Assembly (NCBI RefSeq): GCF_016598475.1
Contig: NZ_JAEMUX010000005.1
Coordinates: 124,001-188,000, forward strand
Source: Streptomyces adelaidensis
GTDB lineage: Bacteria; Actinomycetota; Actinomycetes; Streptomycetales; Streptomycetaceae
DNA length: 64,000 bases
Direction of reading: 5' to 3'
This document shows positions 19,375 to 27,965 of the stretch, piece by piece; within the stretch, counting starts at the first letter, position 1; every line of letters starts with the position of its first letter. The position numbers and the translations under genes were made by a program. Below the pieces are notes generated by a model. It made no database searches. It had not been told where the DNA came from and worked only from the letters and a program-made list of their open reading frames with translations.

Positions 19375-20313
19375 ATGACCGCAGCAGCCGTCGGGCTGTC
19401 CCACTCGCCCCTCATCGGCAAGAACGACCCCGACCCGGACGTTCTGGCCCGCGTCGACCAGGCCGTCGAGGGTGCCCGGCAGTTCATCCGCGCCTACGAC
19501 CCGGAGCTGGTCGTCCTCTACGCGCCCGACCACTACAACGGCTTCTTCTACAAGGAGATGCCGCCCTTCTGCCTGGCCACCGAGGCCCACGCGGTGGGTG
19601 ACTTCGACACCCCGGCGGGCCCGCTGTCGGTCGACACGGCCGCCGCGAAGGCCCTGGCCCAGGGCGTGCTCGACCGGGGCGTCGATCTGACCGTCTCGGC
19701 CCGGATGACCGTCGACCACGGCTTCGCCCAGCCCCTGGAGGTGCTCTTCGGCGGGATCGACCGGGTGCCCGTGGTGCCCGTGTTCGTCAACGGCGTGGCC
19801 ACTCCGCTCGGCCCGGTCGGCCGGATCCGGGCGCTCGGCACCGCGATCGGACGGGCCGCCGCCGACCTGGACCGCAGGGTGCTGTTCCTGGCCTCCGGCG
19901 GCCTCTCCCACGACCCACCCGTGCCGGTCCTGGACGGAGCGCCCCCCAGGGTCGCCGACGCGCTCATCGAGGGCCGCCCGCCCACCCCCGAGCAGCGCGC
20001 CAAGGGCGAGCAGCGGGTCGTCCAGGCAGGCCGCGACTACGCCGCCGGCTCGACCGCGATGATCCCCATCAACCCCGCCTGGGACAACCGGCTCCTCGAC
20101 CACCTCGAAAAGGGCGAGCTCGCGGAGTTCGACACCTGGACCGTCGAGGCCATGGCCGAGGAGGGCGGCAACTCCGCCCACGAGGTCCGCACCTGGATCG
20201 CCGCCTTCGCCTCACTCGCCGCCACCGGCCCGTACGACCTGACGTCCCGCTTCTACGAGGCGATTCCGGCGTGGATCGCCGGGTTCGCGGTGGCCACGGC
20301 GAAGGAGCGGTGA
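19375..20313 (+). CDS. mhpB: Extradiol ring-cleavage dioxygenase, MhpB-like (LigB superfamily)
   Basis: 312 aa type III extradiol dioxygenase. It has GLSHSPLIG at the N-terminus, LYAPDHYNGFF, a catalytic His in TVDHGFAQPLEVLFG, and LASGGLSHDPPVPV. These match 2,3-dihydroxyphenylpropionate 1,2-dioxygenase, which opens the catechol ring next to the side chain to yield the MhpC substrate. An AAGGA site precedes ATG 19375. It is the strongest indicator that the operon degrades phenylpropionate or cinnamate. Confidence 0.88.
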   Translation: MTAAAVGLSHSPLIGKNDPDPDVLARVDQAVEGARQFIRAYDPELVVLYAPDHYNGFFYKEMPPFCLATEAHAVGDFDTPAGPLSVDTAAAKALAQGVLDRGVDLTVSARMTVDHGFAQPLEVLFGGIDRVPVVPVFVNGVATPLGPVGRIRALGTAIGRAAADLDRRVLFLASGGLSHDPPVPVLDGAPPRVADALIEGRPPTPEQRAKGEQRVVQAGRDYAAGSTAMIPINPAWDNRLLDHLEKGELAEFDTWTVEAMAEEGGNSAHEVRTWIAAFASLAATGPYDLTSRFYEAIPAWIAGFAVATAKER

Positions 20314-20446
20314 CCGGCACGCCAAGCGACTTGCAGGCGCCCAAACGCCCATATCGCAGACAACCGGCTGCCGTTCCGCAGGGCGGCACAGTGGTGCGCC
20401 GCGAGGTCGGCGGCCTCCTACAGTCCACCGCACCAGTCCCCACTGT

Positions 20447-20473
20447 GGCCCGGATCACTCCATGATCCGGGCC
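20447..20473 (+). terminator. Perfect 11-bp hairpin between mhpB and the transporter gene
   Basis: GGCCCGGATCA (20447-20457), a 5-nt loop, then TGATCCGGGCC (20463-20473). There is no U-tract. The right arm ends only 4 nt before the GGAGG of the transporter gene, so it may act as a terminator/attenuator or an mRNA stability element rather than a simple end of operon. Confidence 0.5.
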
Positions 20474-20493
20474 TGTCGGAGGTGAACCGCTCC

Positions 20494-21837
20494 ATGTCAG
20501 AGACGAGCAGCGACGCAACAGCAGTCGGTACCGTCACCCCACCCGCCCCACCGCCCGCGGCCAGGGAGAACGTCTCCCGGGTGGCCGTCGCGAGCCTCGT
20601 CGGCACCACGATCGAGTACTACGACTTCGCCGTGTACGGCACGGCCGCCGCGCTCGTCCTGGGGCCGGCCTTCTTCCCGTCCGGCAACTCCACGGTCTCC
20701 ACCCTGGCGGCCTTCCTCACCTTCGCCGCCGCGTTCCTCGCCCGCCCCGTCGGCGTCGTGCTGTTCGGGACGATCGGCGACCGGCTCGGCCGCAAGCGGG
20801 CCCTGGTCATCTCGCTGGTGCTGATGGGCATCGCCACGGTCGGGGTCGGCCTGCTGCCGACCTACGAGGCCGCGGGGATCCTCGCCCCGGTGCTCCTGGT
20901 CACGCTCCGGTTGGTGCAGGGCGTGAGCATGGGCGGCGAATGGGGCGGCGCGGTGCTGCTCGCCGCCGAGCACGCCCCGCCGGGGCGGCGGGCGGTCTAC
21001 GCGTCCATTCCGCAGATCGGCCCGCTGCTGGGCTTCCTGCTGTCCAGCGCGGTGATCCTCTCGACGATCGAGATCGTCGGCCGGGACGGTTTCGCAGACT
21101 GGGCGTGGCGGGTGCCGTTCCTGCTGAGCACCCTGCTCATCGCCGTCGGGTTCTGGGTGCGCACCCGGGTCAGCGAATCCCCGGTGTTCAGCCGCCAGGA
21201 CCCGGCCGACCGCCCCGCCGCCCCCCGGTTCCCGCTGGGCGCCCTGGTCAAGGAGTACCCGGGACAGCTGCTGCTCGGCATCGGCGCGGCCGTCGGCGGC
21301 TCGGCCGTCTACTACCTGACGATCGTCTACAGCCTGTCGTACGCGCCGAAGTCGCTCGGTATCGCGCAGAACACCGTGCTGGCCGCCGCGAGTGTGGCCG
21401 CCGCCGTCGCGGCCGCCGCGACGATACCGGTGGCCCGGCTGGCCGACCGCGTGGGGCGACGGCCGGTGATCCTGACCGGGGCCACCGGCTGCGTCGTGTG
21501 GGCGCTGCCCATGTTCGGTTCCCTGGAGACCGGCGACGGGCTGCTCATCGGCGGGGCGTTCACCGTGGGCCTGGTGCTGTTCATCCTGATGTTCGGGCCG
21601 ATCGCGGCCTTCCTGCCGGAGCTGTTCCCGGCCCGGCTGCGCTACACGGGAGCCTCGGCGACCTTCATCCTCGCCAACACCCTCGGCGGCGGCTTCGCCC
21701 CGCTCGTCGCGACCTGGCTCAACTCCCAGTGGAAGTCACCGCTCGTCCTCGGCGTCTACGCGGGCGGGCTCTGCCTGGTCAGTCTGCTCTGCGTGCTGGC
21801 CCTGCCGGAGACCCGCGACCGCGACTTCGCGGCCTGA
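20494..21837 (+). CDS. MHS-family MFS transporter (metabolite:H+ symporter)
   Basis: 447 aa with about 12 hydrophobic segments. Features are TTIEYYDFAVYG in TM1, the loop 2-3 motif GTIGDRLGRKRAL, and LVQGVSMGGEWGGAVLLAAEHAP, all hallmarks of the metabolite:H+ symporter family (shikimate, ketoglutarate, aromatic acids). I chose ATG 20494 because GGAGG at 20478-20482 overlaps the alternative GTG 20482; spacing to the ATG is 11 nt. Lying downstream of mhpB, it likely imports the aromatic acid. Confidence 0.87.
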   Translation: MSETSSDATAVGTVTPPAPPPAARENVSRVAVASLVGTTIEYYDFAVYGTAAALVLGPAFFPSGNSTVSTLAAFLTFAAAFLARPVGVVLFGTIGDRLGRKRALVISLVLMGIATVGVGLLPTYEAAGILAPVLLVTLRLVQGVSMGGEWGGAVLLAAEHAPPGRRAVYASIPQIGPLLGFLLSSAVILSTIEIVGRDGFADWAWRVPFLLSTLLIAVGFWVRTRVSESPVFSRQDPADRPAAPRFPLGALVKEYPGQLLLGIGAAVGGSAVYYLTIVYSLSYAPKSLGIAQNTVLAAASVAAAVAAAATIPVARLADRVGRRPVILTGATGCVVWALPMFGSLETGDGLLIGGAFTVGLVLFILMFGPIAAFLPELFPARLRYTGASATFILANTLGGGFAPLVATWLNSQWKSPLVLGVYAGGLCLVSLLCVLALPETRDRDFAA

Positions 21838-21869
21838 CACCGCAGGCCCGACACACCGCCGCCACATGA

Positions 21870-21905
21870 CCGAGCGCGATGGTCCCTCGGGGCCACCGCG
21901 CTCGG
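21870..21905 (+). terminator. Hairpin terminator after the MHS transporter
   Basis: CCGAGCGCG (21870-21878) pairs with CGCGCTCGG (21897-21905), and the intervening bases extend the stem (TGG.CCC with GGG.CCA). It lies 33 bp after the transporter stop. There is no U-run, as is common in Streptomyces. Confidence 0.65.
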
Positions 21906-21951
21906 ATCGGCTCAGGGAAGGTGCTCAGGCCGTGCCTCCGTCGTCACGATC

Positions 21952-22409
21952 CTGATGTGGCGGTTCCTGCCGCTCGCCGTCCTCCTGATCGCCGTTGCCG
22001 CCGTCAGAACGTCATGGCGAGGACTCGCCGTGCGGGATGCGGCCCGCCAGGCCGTGATCGGACTCCTGTCGCAGAGCGGCTCGGCGTTTCCAGCGGCACC
22101 ACGGCCCTGATCGACGGTGTCCAGCCCCTCGTCGCCGGAGCGCTCGCCGGACCGCTCCTGCGTCAGTACGTCTCGCGCCGGCAGTGGCTCGGCCTGTGCC
22201 TGGGGGTGAGCGGCGTCGTCATCGTCACCGCGGCCGACGCCGCATCCGCTACCGGCGTGGCCTGGTGGGCCTATGTCGTGCCGTTCCTCGGCATGCTCTC
22301 GCTGGTGGCGGCCACGTTCCTGGAGAGCCGCTCCCGCACACGGGCCGAGCCCGGGGCGGCGACGACCGTGCACTGCCTCTCCAGCGCCGCAGTCTTCACA
22401 TCGTGCTGA
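21952..22409 (+). pseudogene. Remnant of a DMT/EamA-family transporter
   Basis: Two frames carry adjoining pieces of one DMT transporter. The first (21952-22090) gives LMWRFLPLAVLLIAVAAVRTS and ends at VIGLLSQSG. After a frame change with loss of about one helix, the second runs from LGVSSGTTALIDGVQPLVAG through VVPFLGMLSLVAATFLESR. It stops after the first half of the protein. Both ends are missing, so no functional carrier is possible. Confidence 0.75.
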
Positions 22410-22459
22410 GGCGCTCAGGGGTCGGTGAACCATTCGGCCCCCGGACGTCCCGAGCTGCC

Positions 22460-22750
22460 CTATCGCCCAGCAGGCGGGGCGAGACGGGCGAAGCCTTCCT
22501 GGAGTCGGTAGGGGAAGTACGGGTACGGCGCTGTGCTGGTGCTCGCGGCATCGAGTACGGCGAGGTGTTCGGTGGTCAGCGTCCAGTCGAGGGCGCCGAG
22601 GTTCTGGCGCAGTTGGGTCTCGTTCCGGGCACCGATGATGACCGACGACACGGTCGGCCGTCGCAGCAGCCAGTTGAGGGCGATCTGCGGGATTGCCCTG
22701 CCCGTCTCCTTCGCGACCGGGGCGAGGTACCTGCGGGCACCGACACCCAC
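22460..22750 (-). pseudogene. C-terminal fragment of an aldo/keto reductase
   Basis: The frame holds ETGRAIPQIALNWLLRRP, then TVSSVIIGARNETQLRQNLG and ending PYPYFPYRLQEGFARL, the last ~90 residues of an AKR (NADPH-binding part). The catalytic Asp/Tyr/Lys/His half is absent. Its upstream end abuts a TetR fragment in the opposite orientation near 22740, marking a rearrangement breakpoint. Confidence 0.75.
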
Positions 22751-22885
22751 GAGGTGATCCGTGCCGTCTCGGCCCCCCTCTACTACCGCCTGCTGACCAC
22801 CGCCGCCCCACTCGACGAAGCCGTGGCGGACCGCGCCGCCGAAGCCGCCACGGCTGCCGCGCGCGCGGGAGCGTACGAACGGTGA
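22739..22885 (+). pseudogene. C-terminal fragment of a TetR-family regulator
   Basis: The frame reads THEVIRAVSAPLYYRLLTTAA, then PLDEAVADRAAEAATAAARA, ending at TGA 22885. This is the last ~45 residues of a TetR ligand-binding domain; the DNA-binding domain is gone. It overlaps the antisense aldo/keto reductase fragment at its 5' edge. Confidence 0.6.
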
Positions 22886-23063
22886 GCCGGGGCCGGCCGT
22901 ATCCCCGTCCCGCCGCGGCGGGACGGCGGCGCTGTTCGCGTCGCTGACCTTCCGGCGTCACATGGGCGCCACGAACCCTTCCCTGTCGTTCGTTCCTCTT
23001 GGACCATTCCTTGCGCGCAGGTCACATCCGACGCACCACGTCCGGACAAGAGGTCATCCACCC

Positions 23064-23212
23064 ATGCCTGAAGTCAACCGGCGGCGATTCTCCAAGTAGC
23101 GGGCGCGACCACCGCGTTCAGCGCTCTGTCGGCGAGTATCCAGCGGGCGGCGGCGCTGCCCGCGCACCACCGTTCCGGGACGATCGAGGATGTCGAGCAC
23201 ATCGTCGTCCTG
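23064..23212 (+). pseudogene. Frameshifted Tat-signal region of the phospholipase C gene
   Basis: ATG 23064 starts MPEVNRRRFSK and stops at TAG 23097-23099. One missing C near 23090 explains this: restoring it gives NRRRF-L-Q-VAGATTAFSALSAS, a textbook twin-arginine signal peptide, followed in the downstream frame by IQRAAALPAHHRS and then the phospholipase. The downstream frame has no start codon before 23213. It is either a real inactivating 1-bp deletion or a sequencing error. Confidence 0.75.
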
Positions 23213-25108
23213 ATGCAGGAGAACAGGTCCTTCGACCACTACTTCGGCTCGCTGAGAGGCGTCCGCGGCTTCGGCGACCCGCATCCGGTGACGCTGGACA
23301 ACGGCAGGTCCGTGTGGCATCAGTCGGACGGCGCGAAGGACGTGCTGCCGTTCCGTCCGGAGGCCGACGACCTCGGGATGCAGTTCCTGGAGGGCCTGCC
23401 GCACAGCTGGCCGGACGGGCACGCCGCCTACAACGGGGGCAAGTACGACAAGTGGGTGCCGGCCAAGGGCACCACGACGATGGCGTATCTGACGCGCGAG
23501 GACATCCCGTTCCACTACGCCCTCGCCGACACCTTCACCGTCTGCGACGCCTACCACTGCTCTTTCATCGGTTCGACCGACCCCAACCGCTACTACCTGT
23601 GGTCCGGGTACACGGGCAACGACGGCAAGGGCGGCGGCCCCGTCCTCGGCAACGACGAGGTGGGCTACGACTGGACGACGTACCCGGAGCGCCTGGAAGC
23701 GGCCGGGGTCTCCTGGAAGATCTACCAGGACATCGGCGACGGCCTGGACGCGGCCGGCTCCTGGGGCTGGATACCGGACGCCTATCGCGGCAACTACGGC
23801 GACAACTCGCTCCTGTACTTCAACAGGTACCGCGACGCCGAGCCCGGCGACCCGTGGTTCGACAAGGCCCGCACCGGTACGGACGTCAAGGCCGGCGACG
23901 GCTACTTCGACCGGCTGAAGGCGGACGTCGAGGCGGGCAAGCTGCCGCAGATCTCCTGGATCACCGCGCCCGAGGCGTTCTCCGAGCACTCCAACTGGCC
24001 CTCCAACTACGGCGCCTGGTACATCTCGCAGGTCCTGGACGCGCTCACCTCCAACCCGGCCGTCTGGGCGAAGACCGCCCTGTTCGTCACGTACGACGAG
24101 AACGACGGCTTCTTCGACCACCTCGTACCGCCGCTGCCGCCGCGCGACGCCTCGCGCGGCAAGTCCACGGTCGACGTCGGCCCGGACCTCTACGAGGGCG
24201 ACACCAACCGCGTCGCCGGGCCGTACGGACTCGGCCCCCGGGTGCCGATGCTGGTCGTCTCGCCCTGGAGCAAGGGCGGTTATGTCTGCTCCGAGACCCT
24301 CGACCACACCTCGATCGTGCGGTTCATGGAGCGCCGGTTCGGGGTGAAGGAGCCCAACATCTCGCCGTGGCGGCGGGCCGTCTGCGGCGACCTCACCTCC
24401 GCGTTCGACTTCTCCCGCGAGGACAGCCGCCCGGCCGCGCTGCCGGACACCGACAGGTACGAGCCGCCGGACCGGGAGCGCCATCCCGACTACCGGCCGA
24501 CCGCGCCGGCCGACCCCGGCATGCCTCGGCAGGAGCGGGGGCTTCGCCCGGCCCGGCCGCTCAAGTACGCGCCCGAGGTGGACGGTTCGGCCGACCCGAA
24601 GGCCGGCACCTTCACCCTGACATTCGCCTCCGGCGGCAAGGCCGGTGCGGCCTTCCTCGTCACCTCCGGGAACCGTACGGACGGGCCGTGGACGTACACG
24701 ACCGAGGCGGGCAAGACCGTGTCGGACACGTGGAACCAGGCCTCCTCCGACGGCTCGTACGACCTGACGGTCCACGGTCCGAACGGCTTCCTGCGTGTCT
24801 TCGAGGGGCTGGGGAGGACCAGTGGGCCCGAGGTGACCGCGCGACACGCCGGCGGCGATGTGGAGCTGACCTTCACCAACAAGGGCTCCGGCACGGTGGG
24901 GCTGAAGGTCGAGAGCGCGTACGGCGGCCGCTCCCGCACGGTCAAGGTGCGAGCCGGTGCGACCGTCCGGTACGTCGTGGACCTGCGGGCGAGCCGCCGC
25001 TGGTACGACCTGACCGTCACCTCCGATGCGGGGTTCCTCCGGAGGTTCGGCGGGCATGTGGAGAACGGGCGAGCCGGGGTGAGCGATCCGGCGCTGGGGC
25101 GGCGGTAG
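23213..25108 (+). CDS. Phosphocholine-specific phospholipase C-type phosphoesterase (mature part)
   Basis: 631 aa in frame from ATG 23213. MQENRSFDHYFGSLRGVRGF opens the bacterial PLC/acid-phosphatase phosphoesterase domain (to ~440). It continues with GSTDPNRYYLWSGYTG, VTYDENDGFFDHLVPP and PMLVVSPWSKGGYV. Two beta-sandwich C-terminal PLC domains follow (~460-625). The family is normally exported by Tat and cleaves phosphatidylcholine-like lipids outside the cell to release phosphate esters. Here the signal peptide lies in another frame (see 23064-23212), so as written the enzyme would be unexported and lack part of its first strand. Confidence 0.85.
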   Translation: MQENRSFDHYFGSLRGVRGFGDPHPVTLDNGRSVWHQSDGAKDVLPFRPEADDLGMQFLEGLPHSWPDGHAAYNGGKYDKWVPAKGTTTMAYLTREDIPFHYALADTFTVCDAYHCSFIGSTDPNRYYLWSGYTGNDGKGGGPVLGNDEVGYDWTTYPERLEAAGVSWKIYQDIGDGLDAAGSWGWIPDAYRGNYGDNSLLYFNRYRDAEPGDPWFDKARTGTDVKAGDGYFDRLKADVEAGKLPQISWITAPEAFSEHSNWPSNYGAWYISQVLDALTSNPAVWAKTALFVTYDENDGFFDHLVPPLPPRDASRGKSTVDVGPDLYEGDTNRVAGPYGLGPRVPMLVVSPWSKGGYVCSETLDHTSIVRFMERRFGVKEPNISPWRRAVCGDLTSAFDFSREDSRPAALPDTDRYEPPDRERHPDYRPTAPADPGMPRQERGLRPARPLKYAPEVDGSADPKAGTFTLTFASGGKAGAAFLVTSGNRTDGPWTYTTEAGKTVSDTWNQASSDGSYDLTVHGPNGFLRVFEGLGRTSGPEVTARHAGGDVELTFTNKGSGTVGLKVESAYGGRSRTVKVRAGATVRYVVDLRASRRWYDLTVTSDAGFLRRFGGHVENGRAGVSDPALGRR

Positions 25109-25140
25109 GGCGCCTGACGGCTCGGGGGAGCTGTGAGCGG

Positions 25141-25188
25141 GCGGCTGCGGGTTGTCCGTGGTTGCCCGCGCAGTTCCCCGCGCCCCTG
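25141..25188 (+). repeat. Dispersed Streptomyces-type intergenic repeat, copy 1
   Basis: Contains GCGCAGTTCCCCGCGCCCCT (25167-25186) preceded by GGGTTGTCCGTGG. Related copies occur at 37371-37425 (reverse) and 45515-45556. All lie just beyond gene ends or between genes. Confidence 0.6.
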
Positions 25189-25239
25189 GATGCCTGCGCC
25201 TCGGCACCCTGTCGCCCCGGCAAGCGCCTCCCCTCCGCC

Positions 25240-26211
25240 TCAGAGGGGAGTGAGGTGCCCCGGCGCCGGGGACGTCGGCCGGCGGGACAGCAACGACGGC
25301 TCAGTGGGGGCGTGGCGGGGTTCCAAGGCGAGTACTGCCGCGACCGGGTGGTCCTCGTGCACCGGTGCATGCTGCGTCGGTCGGGTCTCGACCACCGGCG
25401 TCACCCGGGTCAGGAGGAGCACACCCCGCGCCGCCAGCGCCGCGCCGGCCACGGCGAGCAGCACCCCCGCCATTCCGCCCCGCAGGCCCTCGCCGAGGAG
25501 GGAGAGGCCGATCACGGCGGCCGCCACGGGGTTGGCCAGGGTCACGACCGCGAGGGGCGCGCCGAGGCCGCCCCGGTAGGCGGTCTGGGAGAGGAGGAGG
25601 CCGCCGACGGCGAAAGCGGCCACCAGGAGGGCGACCAGGACGACCTGGGCGCTGAGGAGGGAGCCCGAGCGGTCCGTGGCGGCGACCGTCACGGTCTGGG
25701 TGAGGGCGGAGGCGACGCCCGAGGCCATGCCGGAGGCGGAGGCGTGCCGCAGCCCGGGCTCGGCACCGCGCCGGGCGAGGAGGCCGATCAGAGCGGCGGT
25801 GGCACCGGCGACCGCCAGGGCTTCCGGGAGGCTCAGCACATCGTCCGGCGCCGAGCCCGACGCGGCGACCAGGATCCCCGCCAGGCCGGCCAGGGTGAGC
25901 GCGGTGCCGCGCCACTCCGTCGCCGTGACCCGGCGTCCGGCCACGCGTGCGCCGAGTGGCACCGCGGCGACGAGGGTGAGCGCGCCGAGGGGCTGGACGA
26001 CGGTGAGGGGGCCGTACTTGAGGGCCACCACGTGCAGCAGCGCGGCGCCCGCGTTCAGCGCGACCGAGCTCCACCAGGCGCCGCTGACCAGCATTCGCCG
26101 TACGCCCGCGTCGGCGCTGCGGGCGGCGAGCCGCTCCTGGGCCACGGCGGCGGCCGCGTAGGCGACGGCGGAGACCAGGGACAGGGCGACGGCGACGAGA
26201 GTGGCGTTCAT
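25240..26211 (-). CDS. DMT-superfamily (EamA-like) membrane transporter
   Basis: 323 aa with about nine to ten hydrophobic helices. Typical features are LVSAVAYAAAAVAQERLA at the N-terminus, KYGPLTVVQPLGALTLVAAVPL, and LAVVTLANPVAAAVIGLSLL in the second repeat. A charged ~45-residue tail follows. The ATG at 26211 overlaps the PAP2 stop (ATGA), so the two are translationally coupled. The substrate is unknown. Confidence 0.82.
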   Translation of the reverse strand: MNATLVAVALSLVSAVAYAAAAVAQERLAARSADAGVRRMLVSGAWWSSVALNAGAALLHVVALKYGPLTVVQPLGALTLVAAVPLGARVAGRRVTATEWRGTALTLAGLAGILVAASGSAPDDVLSLPEALAVAGATAALIGLLARRGAEPGLRHASASGMASGVASALTQTVTVAATDRSGSLLSAQVVLVALLVAAFAVGGLLLSQTAYRGGLGAPLAVVTLANPVAAAVIGLSLLGEGLRGGMAGVLLAVAGAALAARGVLLLTRVTPVVETRPTQHAPVHEDHPVAAVLALEPRHAPTEPSLLSRRPTSPAPGHLTPL

Positions 26212-27011
26212 CGGCCCGCTCCGACCAGAACGGGCTCCTCGGCCGGTACGAGGGCCTTGGTGTGCTGCCCGGCGGTCGTGGCCGTCCGGTGCGGGAGCTG
26301 GATCACGGCCAGGGCGATGGCCAGAAGACCGCCCGCCACGATCGCGTCCAGCCAGTAGTGGTTCGCGGTGCCGACGATCACCACCAGGGTCACCAGGGGG
26401 TGCAGCAGCCAGAGCAGGCGCAGACGGGAGCGGGTGGCGGCGATCAGGCCGATCGCGACCATCAGGGCCCAGCCGAAGTGCAGGGACGGCATCGCCGCGA
26501 ACTGGTTCGCCATGGAGTCGGTCGCCGGGGTCGCCGAGTACACGGTCGGCCCGTAGGCCTGGCCGGTGTCGATCAGACCGGCCACGTCCAGCATCCGCGG
26601 CGGGGCCAGCGGGAAGGCCAGGTGCAGCAGGAGGGCGGCGGCGGTGAGGGCGGCCAGGACGCGGCGCGCCCAGACGTAGTGCGCCGGGCGCCGCAGATAG
26701 AGCCAGACCAGGAAGGCCGCGGTGGCCGGGAAGTGGACGGTCGCGTAGTAGACGTTCGCGATGTGGACCAGCGTGTCGCCGTGCAGCAGCGCGGACTGCA
26801 CGGAGCCCTCGCCCGGCAGTCCCAGGGCGCGCTCCCAGTCCCACACCTGGTGGGCGTTGCGGAAGGCCTCGGAGGTGTGGCCGTTGGCCAGCAGCCGGCC
26901 GAATTTGTAGACGAGGAAGAGCCCTGCGACGAGCAGGAACTCACGGACGAGGGGCGGCCGCGACATCGCGGCGGCGGCCCGCTCCTCAGCAGGCTCGGTG
27001 CGGCATTCCAT
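26208..27011 (-). CDS. PAP2_3/AUR1-like integral membrane phosphatase/transferase
   Basis: 267 aa with about six membrane segments. The PAP2 motifs are PSLHFGWAL (near 180) and ANHYWLDAIVAGG (near 220), arranged as in the inositol-phosphorylceramide synthase/AUR1 branch. Such proteins act on lipid phosphates in the membrane. ATG 27011 and an internal ATG at 26966 are both possible starts. It leads a two-gene unit with the DMT transporter, facing the TetR gene across an operator array. Confidence 0.83.
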   Translation of the reverse strand: MECRTEPAEERAAAAMSRPPLVREFLLVAGLFLVYKFGRLLANGHTSEAFRNAHQVWDWERALGLPGEGSVQSALLHGDTLVHIANVYYATVHFPATAAFLVWLYLRRPAHYVWARRVLAALTAAALLLHLAFPLAPPRMLDVAGLIDTGQAYGPTVYSATPATDSMANQFAAMPSLHFGWALMVAIGLIAATRSRLRLLWLLHPLVTLVVIVGTANHYWLDAIVAGGLLAIALAVIQLPHRTATTAGQHTKALVPAEEPVLVGAGR

Positions 27012-27093
27012 CCCCCGGCCCTTTCACTGACGGCGCTGGTGGCGCTGGTTCCCATGGCGGTACAAGCGGATCGGTACAAGCGATCGGTACAAG

Positions 27094-27230
27094 ATTTCGA
27101 TACGCCGACGTACCGAAACGTCGATGTACCGATACGAGAGTGTACCGATACGCCACTGTACCGAAACGAGGGGGTATCGATACGCCACTGTACCGATACG
27201 GTCGCGTTCCGGTACAGTGGCGTATTGACA
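27094..27230. promoter_or_regulatory. Tandem array of 16-bp-phased near-palindromic operator-like sites with a -35 box
   Basis: Seven consecutive 16-bp units start at 27110, 27126, 27142, 27158, 27174, 27190 and 27206, with an eighth weaker unit at 27094. The core is GTACCGATAC(G); unit 27174 is the perfect palindrome GTATCGATAC. The spacers vary but CCACT recurs. Unit 27206 is inverted and runs into TTGACA (27225-27230), a good -35 box for the TetR gene. Further CGGTACAAG copies lie at 27057-27093. Confidence 0.75.
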
Positions 27231-27269
27231 GGCCTTTCGGCATGGGGACGACCGAAGGAGACAAGAGCC

Positions 27270-27884
27270 ATGACGTCGCAGGCAGCGGACGGGCCGGAGA
27301 CGGCCCTCGCCTCGCGCCGCTCCAAACTCACGCCCGAGCGTGAGCAGGAGTTCTTCGACGCCGTGCTCGAACAGGTCCGCGAGTGCGGCTATGACTCGGT
27401 GACCATGGAAGGCGTCGCCGCCAGCACGCGGTGCAGCAAGTCGACGCTGTACCGTCAATGGAAGACGAAGCCGCAGTTCGTGGCGGCCGCGCTGCGCGCG
27501 CGCCGCAGCGTGCGCTTCGGCGGGATCGACACCGGCACACTCGCCGGGGACCTGCGCGAGGTGGCCCGACAGGCGGGCGAGGGCTACGCCATGGAGGGCC
27601 GCATCCTCCAGGCCCTCGGCCATGCCGTCGTCCAGGACGACGCCTTGCGGGCCGCCCTGCGCGACGCGCTCATCGAGCCGGAGATCGACGCGCTCCGGAC
27701 GATGATCGACCGCGCCGTCATCCGGGGCGAGGTCCCTGCGGACCATCCCGCGCTGGAGTTCGTCCCGGCGCAGATCTTCGGCGTCCTGCGCGCCCGCCCC
27801 GTCCTGGAGGGACGGGACGCGGACGAGACATACATCACCAAGTTCATGGAGGCGGCCGTGCTCCCGACGCTCGGCCTCGACTGA
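27270..27884 (+). CDS. TetR-family transcriptional regulator
   Basis: 204 aa. The N-terminal HTH is at ~20-65 (REQEFFDAVLEQVRECGYDS, then VTMEGVAASTRCSKSTLYRQW), followed by an all-helical TetR_C-type effector domain. AAGGAG sits 9 nt before ATG 27270. It is divergent from the PAP2-DMT pair with the repeat array between, so it is probably the autorepressor and repressor of that pair. The ligand is unknown. Confidence 0.9.
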   Translation: MTSQAADGPETALASRRSKLTPEREQEFFDAVLEQVRECGYDSVTMEGVAASTRCSKSTLYRQWKTKPQFVAAALRARRSVRFGGIDTGTLAGDLREVARQAGEGYAMEGRILQALGHAVVQDDALRAALRDALIEPEIDALRTMIDRAVIRGEVPADHPALEFVPAQIFGVLRARPVLEGRDADETYITKFMEAAVLPTLGLD

Positions 27885-27965
27885 GACTCAGGCCGCCGTC
27901 CGTGGAACGACCGGACGACGACCTGATCGCGCCGCACCGTGGGGACGGGGGCGGCGCGTAACCCC

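Noticed and set aside
23213..25108. Treating the phospholipase as an intact cytoplasmic enzyme starting at 23213
   Set aside because: The upstream sequence in two frames spells a Tat leader and the start of the conserved domain, so the shorter frame is a consequence of the indel rather than a natural start.
27057..27230. A possible replication origin iteron array
   Set aside because: The units are near-palindromic, phased at 16 bp, lie between divergent genes with a -35 box, and no Rep gene is present.
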